A stretch of 64,000 nt of DNA, taken from assembly GCA_029861955.1 (NCBI GenBank), contig JAOTYK010000008.1, positions 62,001 through 126,000 of the forward strand, read 5' to 3'. Positions within the stretch are counted from its first letter, which is position 1; every line of letters starts with the position of its first letter. The DNA comes from Acidobacteriota bacterium (GTDB lineage Bacteria; Acidobacteriota; Polarisedimenticolia; Polarisedimenticolales; Polarisedimenticolaceae). The notes beneath the pieces were generated by a model, which saw nothing but the letters and a program-made list of their open reading frames with translations, was not told the DNA's origin and did not search any database. The translations under genes were made by a program, and so were the position numbers. Positions 46,251 through 57,036 of the stretch are shown piece after piece.

Positions 46251-47244
46251 TCGCCTGGTGTCAATCGTCCGTGAGTTCGCCGGCACCCCCGTCGCGGTCG
46301 TAGGCGACTTCGTGGCGGACGAGTTCATTTATGGCGACATCGCACGCGTCTCACGGGAGGCACCGGTTCTCGTCCTCAACCAGATTCGAACAGAGGTCAT
46401 CCCAGGCGGTGGCGCCAACAGCGTCGCCAATCTCAGCGCGCTGGGCGCCCACGTTCATGCGATCGGCGTTGTCGGGAACGATGCATCCGGACGGAGCCTG
46501 CTCAAGGCCTTCGACAAGATGCGTGTCAATCGCAAGGGTGTCCGGCGTCTCACCGATTACGCGACGCCGACAAAGGCTCGGATCCTGGCCGGTGGGATCC
46601 ATACCCGACGACAACAGATCGTTCGACTGGATCGTGGCTCCTCGCGCGACGCACTCTCGCCGCGCACGCGAATCTCAGTGCGTTCCGCTCTGCGTGACGT
46701 CATCAAGACGACACGAGGTGTGCTGGTCGCAGACTATGGGTATGGCGCTGCATCGCCCGACGTCCTGGGCCCCCATCTGAAGCGTTGGTCTGCGGCGGGG
46801 ACGGTCGTCACGGTCGACTCCCGAACTCGTATCGGCGCGTTTCACGGCATCACCGCCTGCACCCCCAATCAGGAAGAACTCGAGGTGGCGTGCGGCATCC
46901 ACAATACGGACGACGAGACCCTACTGGCCGCGGCCCGTCGGCTCCGTCGCAAAACATCCGGTCGCGCGTTGCTCGTCACCCGGGGCGCGCGCGGGATGAC
47001 ACTCCTTACGTCACGCAAGACCTGCGAGATTCCGGCATACGGAACTGACGAGGTCGCAGACGTCACGGGTGCCGGCGACACGGTCATCGCGGCGTTCACG
47101 CTGGCCACCTCGGTCGGCGCCGAATTCGAGGATGCCGCCCGGCTGGCAAACTACGCGGCAGGCATCGTGGTCACACGGGTCGGAACCGCCACCGCCACGC
47201 CGGATCAATTGATCGCGGCGATCCGAGAGGACCACGCCCAATGA
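46240..47244 (+). CDS. hldA: D-glycero-beta-D-manno-heptose-7-phosphate kinase
   Basis: PfkB-family sugar kinase that makes heptose 1,7-bisphosphate. The 334-residue protein has GGGANSVANLSALG (about 51-64), ARILAGG, VVTVDSRTRIG and the catalytic motif DVTGAGDTVIAAFTLA. In E. coli this is the N-terminal half of HldE; here the gene is split and hldC follows with an ATGA overlap. Confidence 0.95.
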   Translation: MSVDRLVSIVREFAGTPVAVVGDFVADEFIYGDIARVSREAPVLVLNQIRTEVIPGGGANSVANLSALGAHVHAIGVVGNDASGRSLLKAFDKMRVNRKGVRRLTDYATPTKARILAGGIHTRRQQIVRLDRGSSRDALSPRTRISVRSALRDVIKTTRGVLVADYGYGAASPDVLGPHLKRWSAAGTVVTVDSRTRIGAFHGITACTPNQEELEVACGIHNTDDETLLAAARRLRRKTSGRALLVTRGARGMTLLTSRKTCEIPAYGTDEVADVTGAGDTVIAAFTLATSVGAEFEDAARLANYAAGIVVTRVGTATATPDQLIAAIREDHAQ

Positions 47245-47735
47245 AACGATCGACCAGCGAGAAGGTCCTGGATCGTGCGACCCTTCAGCGGCGCCTGACG
47301 TCATTACGCGAGAGCGGCAAGACGATCGCGTTTGCCAACGGACTGTTCGACATCCTGCACGTGGGACATCTTCGATACCTACGCGGCGCGGCGGAGGTAG
47401 CGGACATCCTGGTCGTGGCTGTCAATGCCGACCGATCCGCACGGGAGCTGAAGGGGCCGGGACGCCCCGTCACGCCGCAGCACGAACGCGCGGAGCTGAT
47501 CGCGGGATTCGACTGCACCGACTTCGTGACGATCTTCGACGAGCTCACCGTCGAACCGCTGCTTCGAGCGCTACGACCGGACTTCCACTGCAAGGGGACG
47601 GACTACACCGCCGAGAATGTCCCGGAGGCCGCCATCGCCAAAGAACTGGGCATCGAGGTCGCCATCGTCGGCGACCCCAAGGATCACGCGACGCGAGAGA
47701 TCATCGAGCGTCTCTCGACACCCGATGATTCCTAG
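47241..47735 (+). CDS. hldC: D-glycero-beta-D-manno-heptose 1-phosphate adenylyltransferase
   Basis: Makes ADP-heptose from ATP and heptose 1-phosphate. The 164-residue protein is the HldE C-terminal domain as a separate chain, with the nucleotidyltransferase motif FDILHVGHLRYL (36-47; H40, H43), AVNADRSARELKG, and a late STREI-like TREIIERL. Last gene of the kdtA-to-hldC run; 20 bases separate it from the convergent metalloprotease gene. Confidence 0.94.
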   Translation: MKRSTSEKVLDRATLQRRLTSLRESGKTIAFANGLFDILHVGHLRYLRGAAEVADILVVAVNADRSARELKGPGRPVTPQHERAELIAGFDCTDFVTIFDELTVEPLLRALRPDFHCKGTDYTAENVPEAAIAKELGIEVAIVGDPKDHATREIIERLSTPDDS

Positions 47736-47755
47736 CGTCGAACCGCGGTAGCTCC

Positions 47756-50290
47756 CTAGTCGTCGTCGTCAAGCGCCGCCTCGATCCGGGCCGCCAGGTC
47801 CAGACGATGGGCGCGATCGGTGGCGTCATTCGGCGCGTTCTCTTCCAGCATCGTTGCCAGCGTGGTCAACTCGAATCGAGCCAGAGCAGGCAGGTCGGAA
47901 CTCTCGGCCGGTTTAGTGAGCGTGGCGCCGAGATGCTCGACGTACGCCCGTTGGAGATTGCGGCGGTAGATCGTCGCCGGCTCCCCTGCACTTACTTCCG
48001 CGAACAGTCCCTTCCGTAAGTCGACCATCATCTCCGTCGGTGCGTAACCCGACTCCTGACGCCCGTGATGCTCGCTCATGCGATTGATGCGGGACGCAGT
48101 CACGAGCGCACGGAGGACACGCTTCTGTCCGCTGAGGATCTGCTGCGCGACACCCGAACCCGTCAGACGGAGAACGATGTCGTCCTCGACGAATGAGTCC
48201 GGCACGTTGAACGCGTTCGACACCAGGAAGCGTACAGCCTCACGCTGGTAGTCGGGATCGTTCGCGGCAAAACGACGATCGGCGTCGCCGTAGAACAGGT
48301 TGTCCTTACGCACGCCACCGACCACGCTGACGACATGGCCCATCTCTCTTGACCACTGGGAAGTCAACTCACGATAGACATCGCCCAGGAGGTCGTAGTT
48401 CTCTCCTTGACTACACGTTGCGTTGACCAGGAAATCTGCAATTCGCTCGAGGTTCAGGAGCCCCAGTCGAGTGGCCTCCACGGCATCGTCGCCGAGGTCC
48501 TCCGTCTGCTGCGTGGAATCCTCGAACGCGTTGGGACCACCGAAGCGAAGCATCGGGTTATCGATCTGCTGGGCGACGATGGCTTCGAGTTCGGCCTTCT
48601 CGTCGGCATCGGCGGCAAACTCGCGATAACCCCAGTTGGCTGCGAACAGGTCGTAGGGTCCGACACCGGGCACCAACGCGGCACCATCGCCCGGCTGTGC
48701 GACATAGTTGAACCGTGCGTAGTCCATGATCGAAGGGGCCGTGCCATTCTCTCGTGTCCATTCCGGATCGCGCAACTGAGCGACGGTGTAACTCGACGAC
48801 GCCTTCATGTTGTGCGGGAAGCCAAGCGAATGACCCACTTCGTGAGCAACGACGAACCGAACAAGCTCACCGATCAGGTCATCCGGTAGCGGGAACTTAC
48901 GTGCCCGCTCGTCGGATGCGGCGGCCTGGACGAAATACCAATCACGGGTCAACGTCATGACGTTGTGGAACATCCGCACGTCGGCCTCGAGGATCTCGCC
49001 GGTCCGTGGATCTGATACGTGAGGACCGAACGCGTTCTTGATCGCCGCCGGCAGCCAGCGAATGCTGGATACCCGGGCATCCTCGGGATCCCAATCGGGA
49101 TCCACGGACGGGTCCGGAGGATACTCCCCACGGATCGCGTTCTTGAACCCCGCGGCCTCAAAGGCCGGGATCCAGTCGTCGATACCCTGCTTGACGTAGG
49201 GCTTCAGATCGTCGGGCACCCCGCGCCCGACGTAGAACACGATGGGCTTGACCGGCTCCGACATCTTGGCCTTGGGCTTCTTCTTCTCGAGACGCCAGCG
49301 GGTGATATAGCGAACCCGCTCGGCCTCATGATTGGAGTCATCGGAAAAATCGATGAAGCCGATGCTGAAGAAACCGACTCGCTCATCGAAGCGACGCGGT
49401 TTCATCGGATTTTCGGGCAACAACACCATGCTGTGATGCAGCACCGCCGTCAGACCGCTGCTGGTCGGGACAGGCGTGCGGCGGGGTATGCCACCGGGAT
49501 TTGGCCTGGGCAACGGTTTGGCCGGCCCGTAGCTGGCAAGAACGCTGGTCTCCACGTTGGTGGGAAAGGCTCGTACACTCTCGATGAACGAGCGCTTGGA
49601 ATCCATGGCGCTCACGCCACCAAGCGTGTTTCGCGCCGTAAACTCCGGCACGTCCTTGACGAACACTTGGGTCACATCGATGACCGGCGCCTTGTCGACA
49701 CCATACGCCGCGACATCGAACGCCATGATGATGGGAGCGAGGTTGGTCTTGTCGACCACGTCCCGAATCGAGCCATCCGGGTCGGCGCGAATCGTGTAGC
49801 GGACATCCCGTAGCAACACGCGATCGCCGCGCTGCTCCCAGCGAACGACCCGGTCCTGGACCGGCATGCCTGCATACGAATTTCCGGCGGTCGTCTCGGA
49901 AACCTGTGTCACCCAGAGCATCTCCGTATCGAGTGCACTCGGTGGAAACTCGAAGTAGAGCTTGTCGTCAACGAGATGAACGCGAAACAGGCCGACTTCG
50001 GACTTGGCCTCTTCGGTGATGACCTCATCGTAGGGCTTGATCTTGGACTTCGAGTCCTTCTTGTCTTTCTTGTCGCCCTCGGGGTCCTTCTTTGGGTCTT
50101 CCTTGGGATCCTCCTTGGGATCCTCCTTGGGTTCTTTCTTGGGTTCTTCTTTGGGCTTATCGGGATCCTGGAAACTCGGGGAGCTCCCGTCGTCCGTCAG
50201 CGTGACGCCGGTGGCGGCGTGCAGCCCGACCGGCAGGTAGGCCAAGAGCGCCAGGAGAGCGAGGCGCGCAAAGAGAGCGCGAACAGACAT
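47756..50290 (-). CDS. Secreted zinc metalloprotease (DUF5117-type)
   Basis: The 844-residue protein has a signal peptide (about 1-26), then a charged low-complexity stretch of KEEP/KEDP tandem units (about 44-85), a beta-rich region, and a catalytic domain with the extended zinc motif HEVGHSLGFPHN (483-494), where H483, H487 and H493 would bind zinc and E484 would act as base. It resembles the DUF5117/DUF5118 metalloproteases of Bacteroidota and Acidobacteriota (names from memory). No substrate is known. It is probably monocistronic; the 106-base gap to carB has no clear promoter. Confidence 0.83.
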   Translation of the reverse strand: MSVRALFARLALLALLAYLPVGLHAATGVTLTDDGSSPSFQDPDKPKEEPKKEPKEDPKEDPKEDPKKDPEGDKKDKKDSKSKIKPYDEVITEEAKSEVGLFRVHLVDDKLYFEFPPSALDTEMLWVTQVSETTAGNSYAGMPVQDRVVRWEQRGDRVLLRDVRYTIRADPDGSIRDVVDKTNLAPIIMAFDVAAYGVDKAPVIDVTQVFVKDVPEFTARNTLGGVSAMDSKRSFIESVRAFPTNVETSVLASYGPAKPLPRPNPGGIPRRTPVPTSSGLTAVLHHSMVLLPENPMKPRRFDERVGFFSIGFIDFSDDSNHEAERVRYITRWRLEKKKPKAKMSEPVKPIVFYVGRGVPDDLKPYVKQGIDDWIPAFEAAGFKNAIRGEYPPDPSVDPDWDPEDARVSSIRWLPAAIKNAFGPHVSDPRTGEILEADVRMFHNVMTLTRDWYFVQAAASDERARKFPLPDDLIGELVRFVVAHEVGHSLGFPHNMKASSSYTVAQLRDPEWTRENGTAPSIMDYARFNYVAQPGDGAALVPGVGPYDLFAANWGYREFAADADEKAELEAIVAQQIDNPMLRFGGPNAFEDSTQQTEDLGDDAVEATRLGLLNLERIADFLVNATCSQGENYDLLGDVYRELTSQWSREMGHVVSVVGGVRKDNLFYGDADRRFAANDPDYQREAVRFLVSNAFNVPDSFVEDDIVLRLTGSGVAQQILSGQKRVLRALVTASRINRMSEHHGRQESGYAPTEMMVDLRKGLFAEVSAGEPATIYRRNLQRAYVEHLGATLTKPAESSDLPALARFELTTLATMLEENAPNDATDRAHRLDLAARIEAALDDDD
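50050..50160. repeat. 12-base tandem repeat encoding KEDP/KKEP units
   Basis: The stretch holds tandem copies of a 12-base unit with minus-strand reading AAGGAGGATCCC and variants. It encodes the Lys/Glu/Asp/Pro linker of the metalloprotease. Copies 2-4 are near identical, so the array may vary in length between strains. Confidence 0.6.
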
Positions 50291-50396
50291 GGAGCACCTC
50301 CGTCAGTTTCCGGTCAATCCCGTGATAGGTCCCGCGATTCTACGGGCGGGACAGGCCCGATAGTAGAGGTTTCTTACGGCGATGAGACCCGGAGGT

Positions 50397-53300
50397 TCAG
50401 CGGGTCTGGGCCAGCCCCTCGTAGATCGACTGGAGGCTCTCCACCGGCATCTCACCCCTCCTCAGGGCAGCGACGGCCTGCACCATGGCATGGGCCCCGG
50501 AAAGCGTCGTGATCAGCGGTATCCCCCGCTGGGTCGCCACGATCCTCATCGCGGTTTCGTCGTGATAGGAGTCTCGCCCCAGGGGCGTATTGACGATCAC
50601 TGCCACGTCCCCGTTCTTCATCCGATCGACGATGTTTGGACGACCTTCGAGCACCTTGTAGACCTCCTCGCAATCGAATCCTTCCGCGAGGAGTGCCGCC
50701 CGCGTCCCCTTGGTCGCGATCAGGCCAAAGCCCTGCTCGGTCAGGGCGCGAGCGATCTCGATGGCCGCGGGCTTGTCGTTGTCGTTCACGGACAGGAAGG
50801 CCAGCCCCGCGGTCGGCAGGACCGTTCCAGCACCCAGTTGGGCCTTGGCGAAGGCCATCGGGAAGTCGGCCGCCACACCCATGACCTCGCCTGTGCTTCG
50901 CATCTCCGGACCCAGGACCGGGTCCTCACCGGGGAATCGGGTGAACGGAAAGACCGCCTCCTTGACGTAGAAACCTTTCACCGGAGGCTCTTCCAGCAGA
51001 CCTAAGTCTTTCAACGTACGGCCGACCATGAGCCGCGCAGCGATCGACGCAAGCGGAATTCCGGTCGCCTTGGCCACGAACGGCACGGTCCGACTGGCCC
51101 TCGGATTGACCTCGAGGACGTAGAGCGTCCCCTGATGGATCGCGTACTGGACATTCATCAGGCCACGGACGTTCAGTGCCCTCGCAAGCCGGCGTGTGTA
51201 GTCTCGAATCTGATCCAGCTTTTCGATCACCACCGGGTGAACCGGCGGAATGACGCAGGCGGAGTCTCCCGAATGAACCCCGGCCTCTTCGATGTGCTGG
51301 AGGATTCCTGCGATCACGACGTCCTCGCCGTCGGAGATGGCGTCGACATCGACCTCGAATGCGTCCTCGAGGAATCGATCCAGCAGGACCGGGTGGCCGG
51401 GACTTGCGTCGATCGCCTTCCGCATCGTGTCCTTGAGAATCTCCTCGTCATGCGTGATGAACATCGCGCGACCACCCAGGACGTACGAGGGTCGAACCAG
51501 GACCGGGTAGCCGATCCTTGCGGCGACCTCCCTGGCCTCTTCGAAGGTACGAGCCGTTCCCCACATGGGAGCCGGGATTCCCTGTTCATCGAGTAGGGCA
51601 CCGAAGCGTCGTCGATCCTCAGCCAGGTCGATGGAATCCGGTGAGGTCCCGATGATCGGCACGCCTTCCTTCTGCAACGCCAGCGCCAACCCCAGCGGCG
51701 TCTGCCCGCCAAACTGAACGATCACGCCTTCCGGCTTCTCGAGTTCTGCGATTCGAAGCACGTCCTCGAGGGTCAAGGGCTCGAAGTAGAGTCGATCCGA
51801 GGTGTCGTAGTCCGTCGAGACCGTCTCAGGATTGCAATTCACCATGATGCTTTCGATGCCCTCCTCCGCGAGGGCGAACGAAGCATGACAACAGCAATAG
51901 TCGAACTCAATCCCCTGACCGATCCGATTGGGGCCACCGCCGAGGATCATCACCTTCCGGCGGTCCGTCGGCTCGGCCTCACACTCGGACTCGTACGTCG
52001 AGTAGAAGTAGGGTGTCTCCGCGGCGAACTCTGCGGCGCAGGTGTCGACCCTCTTGAAGACCGCCTCGATACCGCGAGAGAGACGATGGCTCCGGATCTT
52101 GTCCTCTTCCGTGCCCATCAGACCGGCCAGGTGAACGTCGGAGAACCCCTGTCGCTTGGCGCCGAGCAACAGATCGTCCGGTAGCGATGCCAACTGAAAC
52201 GAGCGAAGACGTCCTTCCAGTTGGATGATCTGCTCGATCTGCGTGAGGAACCACGGATCGACGTGGGTCAGCTCGGCGACGGATTCCACGGTCATCCCGC
52301 ACTGCAAGGCATGCACGATGGAAAACAATCGATCGGCGTTCGGAGTGATCAAGCGCTCTCGTAGATGCTCGGCTTCGTGGGGTTCGTGAGTCTGCGTCGT
52401 CAGCCCAAAGCGGCCGATCTCCAGGGAACGAACGGCCTTCTGGAGAGCCTCCTTGAACGTCCTCCCCATCGCCATCGCCTCTCCGACCGATCGCATGGCG
52501 GTTCCGAGCGCATTGCTGGTCGATGGGAACTTCTCGAAGGTCCATCGTGGAATCTTCACAACGACGTAATCCAGTGTCGGCTCGAACGATGAGGGTGTCG
52601 ACTTGGTGATGTCGTTGGGGATCTCGTCCAGGGTGTAGCCGACGGCGAGCTTCGCAGCGATCTTCGCGATGGGGAAGCCCGTCGCTTTCGAGGCAAGGGC
52701 CGACGAACGAGAGACGCGGGGGTTCATCTCGATGACGACCATCCGACCGCTATTGGGTTCGACGGCGAATTGGATGTTGGACCCGCCGGTCTCCACACCG
52801 ATGGCTCGAATGACGCGTATCGCCGCGTCTCGCATCTGGTGGTATTCCTTGTCGGTAAGCGTCTGGGCAGGCGCGACGGTGATCGAGTCCCCGGTGTGAA
52901 CACCCATGGCGTCGAAGTTCTCGATGGAGCAGATTACGACGACGTTGTCGTTGAGATCCCGCATCAACTCCAACTCAAACTCTTTCCAGCCGAGCACGGA
53001 TTGCTCGACGAGCACCTGCGTCGCGGGGCTGGCTTCCAGTCCCTCCTGCACGATCTGCTCGAACTCCTCGACGTTGTAGGCCGCGCCTCCACCATGACCG
53101 CCAAGCGTGAACGACGGGCGAATGATCACCGGATACCCCGTCCGCTCCACGATCTCCCGTGCCTCGTCCAGCGTGTTGGCCGTCCCGCTGATAGGCGTCT
53201 CCAGGCCGATCTCAACCATGACGTCCTTGAACGCCTGACGATCCTCGGCCTTGTTGATGGCCTCGATGTTGGCCCCGATCAGTTTCACGCCATGACGCTC

Positions 53301-53624
53301 TAGCACGCCTCGATCGTTGAGCTCGACCGTGACGTTCAGCGCCGTCTGGCCACCGACGGTCGGCAGAAGAGCGTCCGGCTTCTCCTTCTCGATGATCTTC
53401 TCGACAACCTCCACCGTCAGCGGCTCGACATACGTCCTGTCGGCGGTCATCGGGTCGGTCATGATCGTGGCGGGATTGGAATTGACGAGAACGACTTCGA
53501 AGCCTTCCTCGCGAAGAGCCTTGCAAGCCTGGGTCCCCGAGTAGTCGAATTCGCACGCCTGGCCGATGACGATCGGCCCCGATCCGATAATGAGGATCTT
53601 CTTGATGTCTGTTCGCCTGGGCAC
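50397..53624 (-). CDS. carB: Carbamoyl phosphate synthase large subunit
   Basis: Makes carbamoyl phosphate for pyrimidines and arginine from glutamine-derived ammonia, bicarbonate and two ATP. The 1075-residue chain has both ATP-grasp halves: [19 protein letters not shown] in the first and [15 protein letters not shown] in the second, then an MGS-like regulatory C-terminus (about 935-1075). The start is GTG 53624 with GAGGGAG upstream (53631-53637), 6 bases away. carA is not adjacent. It lies just downstream of the ribosomal terminator. Confidence 0.97.
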   Translation of the reverse strand: MPRRTDIKKILIIGSGPIVIGQACEFDYSGTQACKALREEGFEVVLVNSNPATIMTDPMTADRTYVEPLTVEVVEKIIEKEKPDALLPTVGGQTALNVTVELNDRGVLERHGVKLIGANIEAINKAEDRQAFKDVMVEIGLETPISGTANTLDEAREIVERTGYPVIIRPSFTLGGHGGGAAYNVEEFEQIVQEGLEASPATQVLVEQSVLGWKEFELELMRDLNDNVVVICSIENFDAMGVHTGDSITVAPAQTLTDKEYHQMRDAAIRVIRAIGVETGGSNIQFAVEPNSGRMVVIEMNPRVSRSSALASKATGFPIAKIAAKLAVGYTLDEIPNDITKSTPSSFEPTLDYVVVKIPRWTFEKFPSTSNALGTAMRSVGEAMAMGRTFKEALQKAVRSLEIGRFGLTTQTHEPHEAEHLRERLITPNADRLFSIVHALQCGMTVESVAELTHVDPWFLTQIEQIIQLEGRLRSFQLASLPDDLLLGAKRQGFSDVHLAGLMGTEEDKIRSHRLSRGIEAVFKRVDTCAAEFAAETPYFYSTYESECEAEPTDRRKVMILGGGPNRIGQGIEFDYCCCHASFALAEEGIESIMVNCNPETVSTDYDTSDRLYFEPLTLEDVLRIAELEKPEGVIVQFGGQTPLGLALALQKEGVPIIGTSPDSIDLAEDRRRFGALLDEQGIPAPMWGTARTFEEAREVAARIGYPVLVRPSYVLGGRAMFITHDEEILKDTMRKAIDASPGHPVLLDRFLEDAFEVDVDAISDGEDVVIAGILQHIEEAGVHSGDSACVIPPVHPVVIEKLDQIRDYTRRLARALNVRGLMNVQYAIHQGTLYVLEVNPRASRTVPFVAKATGIPLASIAARLMVGRTLKDLGLLEEPPVKGFYVKEAVFPFTRFPGEDPVLGPEMRSTGEVMGVAADFPMAFAKAQLGAGTVLPTAGLAFLSVNDNDKPAAIEIARALTEQGFGLIATKGTRAALLAEGFDCEEVYKVLEGRPNIVDRMKNGDVAVIVNTPLGRDSYHDETAMRIVATQRGIPLITTLSGAHAMVQAVAALRRGEMPVESLQSIYEGLAQTR

Positions 53625-53629
53625 GGCCC

Positions 53630-53645
53630 GCTCCCTCTTCGGAGT
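53630..53645 (-). promoter_or_regulatory. Hairpin over the carB ribosome site, PyrR-loop-like
   Basis: Minus strand ACTCCGAAGAGGGAGC (53630-53645). CTCC (53641-53644) can pair with GGAG of the ribosome site (53631-53634), a four-pair stem. The loop reads CCGAAGAGG, one base off the PyrR core CCnGnGAGG (A instead of G at position 4). Weak evidence for a second PyrR target. Confidence 0.3.
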
Positions 53646-53654
53646 CTGTCAATA

Positions 53655-53681
53655 GAAAAAGAGGGAGCCAGGCTCCCTCTT
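53655..53681 (-). terminator. Intrinsic terminator of the ribosomal protein operon
   Basis: On the minus strand AAGAGGGAGCC and GGCTCCCTCTT form a perfect stem around one or a few loop bases, followed by TTTTTC. It lies 60 bases after the rplQ stop. The opposite strand lacks a U-run, so it acts on the leftward transcript. This is the only convincing intrinsic terminator in the window. Confidence 0.85.
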
Positions 53682-53740
53682 ATCGTCTTCAGTTGTGTTG
53701 GCTGTCCGCCACCGTCACGATCCTGTCCTCGCTTTCAGAA

Positions 53741-54127
53741 CTACGAGTTGTCGCCTGCGCCCTCGTCTGTACTCGAGTCGACCAATTCGATGATCGCCAT
53801 CTCGGCGTTGTCGCCACGACGGGGGCCGAGCTTGATAATCCGCGTGTAGCCGCCGGGACGTTGCGCGTAACGCGCGGCGAGGCTGTCGAAGAGCTTGGCA
53901 ACGACCTTGCGATCCGGAATCGAACGCAAGACCTGTCGCCGAGCGTGCAGCGTCTCTCGCTTGGACAGCGTCACGAGACGCTCGGCATACGGGCGTAGGG
54001 CCTTGGCCTTCGCCAGCGTCGTCTTGATCCGTTCGTTGGTGAAGAGTGAACTGGACATGTTTCGCAGCATCGCCATGCGATGCTCAGACGTCCTACCCAG
54101 TTTTCTTCCGCTCTTTCTGTGTCTCAT
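53741..54127 (-). CDS. rplQ: 50S ribosomal protein L17
   Basis: Structural protein at the peptide exit tunnel rim. The 128 residues show the family start [20 protein letters not shown] (first part of L17) and [17 protein letters not shown] near the end. The acidic tail ([10 protein letters not shown]) is a normal variable end. Last gene of the S10-spc-alpha run, following rpoA as in most bacteria. Confidence 0.97.
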   Translation of the reverse strand: MRHRKSGRKLGRTSEHRMAMLRNMSSSLFTNERIKTTLAKAKALRPYAERLVTLSKRETLHARRQVLRSIPDRKVVAKLFDSLAARYAQRPGGYTRIIKLGPRRGDNAEMAIIELVDSSTDEGAGDNS

Positions 54128-54153
54128 CGTTGCCTCAATCTTCAGTTGCCCGG

Positions 54154-55140
54154 TCAGACAAGGATCTTGTTCCGGCGGCTGTCGACATCCATGCCGAGGG
54201 ACAGACCCATCTCGTTCAGGATATCCTTGATCTCGTTAAGCGATTTGCGGCCGAAGTTCTTGGTCTTCAGCATCTCGTTCTCGGTCTTGATCACAAGATC
54301 GCCGATCGTCTTGATGTCGGCATTCTTGAGACAGTTGTAGGACCGAACGGAGAGTTCCAGTTCATCGACCGAGCGACCCAGCTGATCCAGAAGACGCTCG
54401 TCCTCGGTTGTCGGGTAGTCCAGCTCTTCCTCAGGGGACTCTTCAAAGTTGATGAAGATCGCCATGTGGTCTTTGAGTAGCTTGCCGGCAAGCGCGATGG
54501 CGTCCTGCGGCGGGACTGCGCCGTTGGTCCAGACCTCGAGCATCAACTTGTCATAATCCGTCGTCTGCCCCAGACGAGCGTCCTCGACACTGAAGTTGAC
54601 CTTCTTGACGGGTGTGTGGACCGAATCCAGCGGAATGTAACCGATCGCCAGATCGTCATCGAAGTTGCGATCCGCCGTGATGTAGCCACGGCCGCGACGG
54701 AGACGCATCTCCATCTGAATGCGACCCTCTTCGGATAGCGTGGCGATCTCGACCGACGGGTCCAGGATCTCGACGTTACCGCTGGTCTGGATGTCTCCGG
54801 CGGTGATCGTGCCCGACCCCTCGGCGGTCAGCATCAGCGTTTCCGGCTGATCGCTGTGGATCCGGAACGGAACCCGCTTGAGATTCAGGATGATGTCCGT
54901 GGTGTCCTCGACGATTCCGGGAATCGACGAGAACTCATGAAGAACGCCCTCGATCTTCACGGCCGTGATCGCAGCACCCTCGATGGACGACATCAGGATG
55001 CGTCGCAGCGCGTTGCCGATCGTGACACCAAACCCCCGTTCGAAGGGTTGTGCGTGGAATCGTCCAAATGTTGCGGTCAAGGACTCGGACTCGACGTCGA
55101 GTCGCTTCGGTCGTTGGAATCCCTTCCAGAGCATACGCAT
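54154..55140 (-). CDS. rpoA: DNA-directed RNA polymerase subunit alpha
   Basis: Scaffold of RNA polymerase assembly and target of activators. The 328 residues have the N-terminal dimer domain ([14 protein letters not shown], about 46-59), a linker and the C-terminal domain (about 250-328) with [16 protein letters not shown] and [21 protein letters not shown] that bind UP elements. Length is standard. Between rpsD and rplQ in the usual alpha operon order. Confidence 0.98.
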   Translation of the reverse strand: MRMLWKGFQRPKRLDVESESLTATFGRFHAQPFERGFGVTIGNALRRILMSSIEGAAITAVKIEGVLHEFSSIPGIVEDTTDIILNLKRVPFRIHSDQPETLMLTAEGSGTITAGDIQTSGNVEILDPSVEIATLSEEGRIQMEMRLRRGRGYITADRNFDDDLAIGYIPLDSVHTPVKKVNFSVEDARLGQTTDYDKLMLEVWTNGAVPPQDAIALAGKLLKDHMAIFINFEESPEEELDYPTTEDERLLDQLGRSVDELELSVRSYNCLKNADIKTIGDLVIKTENEMLKTKNFGRKSLNEIKDILNEMGLSLGMDVDSRRNKILV

Positions 55141-55178
55141 CTCCTACGGGGGGTATCCCCCGTTTCAGTCTCGCTACG

Positions 55179-55805
55179 TTACTTCGAGTACAACTCGACG
55201 ATGAGCTGCTCCTGGATCGGCATGGTGATGTCATCCCGTTCCGGAAGCTGCTTGACGGTTCCCTGGAACTGGTCTGCGTCCAGCTCCAGCCACGCGGGTA
55301 CTCCGCGTCCCTTGGCGGTATCGAGGCAGATCTTGACCTGGTCGTTCTTGCGGCTCTTGTCCCGCAGTGCAATGACGGCGCCGGGCTTGACCTGATACGA
55401 GGCGACGGTCACCTTCTTGCCGTTGATCTGAAAATGACCATGGGCTACAAGCTGACGGGCCATCGATCGAGACGAGGCGAACCCCAGTCGATAGACGACG
55501 TTGTCCAGGCGACGCTCGAGCATCTGCAGAAGGTTGGACCCCGTGATCCCCTTGGTTCCCGCAGCGTGCTTGAAGTAGGTACGAAACTGGCGTTCCAGCA
55601 CTCCGTACATCCTCTTGACCTTCTGCTTCTCACGAAGCTGAATGCCATAGCTCTGAATCTTGGTTCGACGGCGTCCGTGTTGGCCCGGGGCGTAACCACG
55701 TCGCTCGAACGCACACTTTTCCTTGAAGCATCGATCGCCCTTGAGGAATAGCTTTAATCCCTCACGGCGACATAGTCGGCAAACAGCTCCAGTCGTTCTG
55801 GCCAC
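55179..55805 (-). CDS. rpsD: 30S ribosomal protein S4, zinc-binding form
   Basis: Primary assembly protein of the 30S subunit. The 208-residue chain keeps four N-terminal cysteines (CRLCRREG...CFKEKCAF), the zinc form, and has the S4 RNA-binding domain with [20 protein letters not shown]. It may regulate the alpha operon in some bacteria, but no repressor site is visible here. Confidence 0.97.
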   Translation of the reverse strand: MARTTGAVCRLCRREGLKLFLKGDRCFKEKCAFERRGYAPGQHGRRRTKIQSYGIQLREKQKVKRMYGVLERQFRTYFKHAAGTKGITGSNLLQMLERRLDNVVYRLGFASSRSMARQLVAHGHFQINGKKVTVASYQVKPGAVIALRDKSRKNDQVKICLDTAKGRGVPAWLELDADQFQGTVKQLPERDDITMPIQEQLIVELYSK

Positions 55806-55823
55806 GGTGTCTCTCTCCTCGCT

Positions 55824-56222
55824 CTAGACACGACGCCGCTTCGGCGGTCGACAGCCGTTGTGCGGGATCGGAGTTACATCCTTGATTGTCTTGATCTCGA
55901 TATTGGCACTCTGCAGCGCGCGGATCGATGACTCGCGCCCGGAGCCGGGACCCTTGACGCGAACGTCGGCCGTGCGGACACCGTTGTCGCGCGCGCCACG
56001 GGCCGCAAGACCGGCAGCGGACTGAGCCGCGAACGGAGTCCCCTTCCGCGATCCCTTGAAACCCTGACCGCCGGACGAGGCCCAGCTGATCACGTTGCCG
56101 AGGGGGTCGGCAAAGGTGATGATCGTGTTGTTGAACGTCGCACGGATATGACAGATCGCGTGCGGGATGTTCTTCTTTTCTTTCTTGCCACCCTTGCGGC
56201 TCGATTTCGTTGATTTCGCCAT
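55824..56222 (-). CDS. rpsK: 30S ribosomal protein S11
   Basis: Platform protein of the 30S subunit. The 132 residues have a lysine-rich start, [19 protein letters not shown] and the C-terminal [17 protein letters not shown] run typical of S11. Between rpsM and rpsD. Confidence 0.97.
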   Translation of the reverse strand: MAKSTKSSRKGGKKEKKNIPHAICHIRATFNNTIITFADPLGNVISWASSGGQGFKGSRKGTPFAAQSAAGLAARGARDNGVRTADVRVKGPGSGRESSIRALQSANIEIKTIKDVTPIPHNGCRPPKRRRV

Positions 56223-56243
56223 CGTTCTATTTCGTCCTCTTCC

Positions 56244-56615
56244 CTATGCCTTCTTCTTACCGGCGATTGCGCGACGGGGGCCACGACGGGTACGTGCGTT
56301 GGTGTGGGTTCGTTGTCCACGAGTCGGCAAGTTGCGTCGGTGACGCAAGCCGCGATAGGCGCCGATCTCGATCAGCCGCTTGATATCGAGGGAGACCGCC
56401 TTACGAAGATCACCTTCCACACGGCCTTCCTGGTTCAGGAGTCGCTGAATACGAAGCGACTCGTCATCCGTCAGATCCTTCACCTTCGTCGCCGGATCGA
56501 TCCTCAACTTATCGAGGATCTGATTCGAACGGGTGCGTCCGATCCCATAGATGTACGTCAAACCAATCTCGATCCGCTTACTGGGCGGAAGTTCGATTCC
56601 TGCGATGCGAGCCAC
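56244..56615 (-). CDS. rpsM: 30S ribosomal protein S13
   Basis: Head protein of the 30S subunit, contacts P-site tRNA. The 123 residues begin [21 protein letters not shown] (family start, quoted in part) and end with the basic [24 protein letters not shown] tail (marker [13 protein letters not shown]). Confidence 0.97.
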   Translation of the reverse strand: MARIAGIELPPSKRIEIGLTYIYGIGRTRSNQILDKLRIDPATKVKDLTDDESLRIQRLLNQEGRVEGDLRKAVSLDIKRLIEIGAYRGLRHRRNLPTRGQRTHTNARTRRGPRRAIAGKKKA

Positions 56616-56650
56616 GAGCTACTCCTCTACCGACCGAAGGTTAATCCGGC

Positions 56651-56764
56651 CTATCCCTGTCGTTGCTTGTGCTTTGGGTTCTCACAGATGACACGAACCA
56701 CCCCACGGCGGCGAATCACCTTGCACTTGTCGCACATCTTTTTCACGGAGCTACGTACCTTCAT
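56651..56764 (-). CDS. rpmJ: 50S ribosomal protein L36, zinc form
   Basis: A 37-residue protein too short for most gene callers' default. It starts [20 protein letters not shown] and has the complete zinc set C11, C14, C27 and H32 of the C+ form. It sits between infA and rpsM, the standard place. Confidence 0.95.
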   Translation of the reverse strand: MKVRSSVKKMCDKCKVIRRRGVVRVICENPKHKQRQG

Positions 56765-56794
56765 GATCCTGCTCTCCAACCGATCTATTCGAGG

Positions 56795-57019
56795 CTACTT
56801 GTATCGGTAGACGATCCGTCCACGGGACAGATCGTACGGCGACAACTCGACCAACACGCGATCTCCCGGCAGGATGCGAATGAAGTGCTTCCGCATCTTT
56901 CCCGAGATATGTGCCAGAACCTTGTGCTCTGCACGATCGACCAATTCGAGCTTGAACATGGCGTTTGGAAGGGGCTCCAACACCGTGGCTTCAACCTCGA
57001 TTGCTTCTTCTTTTGCCAT
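56795..57019 (-). CDS. infA: Translation initiation factor IF-1
   Basis: Binds the 30S A site during initiation. The 74 residues form one OB-fold S1 domain with [37 protein letters not shown] (markers NAMFKLEL and [15 protein letters not shown]). Follows map by 17 bases and precedes rpmJ. Confidence 0.97.
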   Translation of the reverse strand: MAKEEAIEVEATVLEPLPNAMFKLELVDRAEHKVLAHISGKMRKHFIRILPGDRVLVELSPYDLSRGRIVYRYK

Positions 57020-57036
57020 CTAGCGAATACCCTGAC

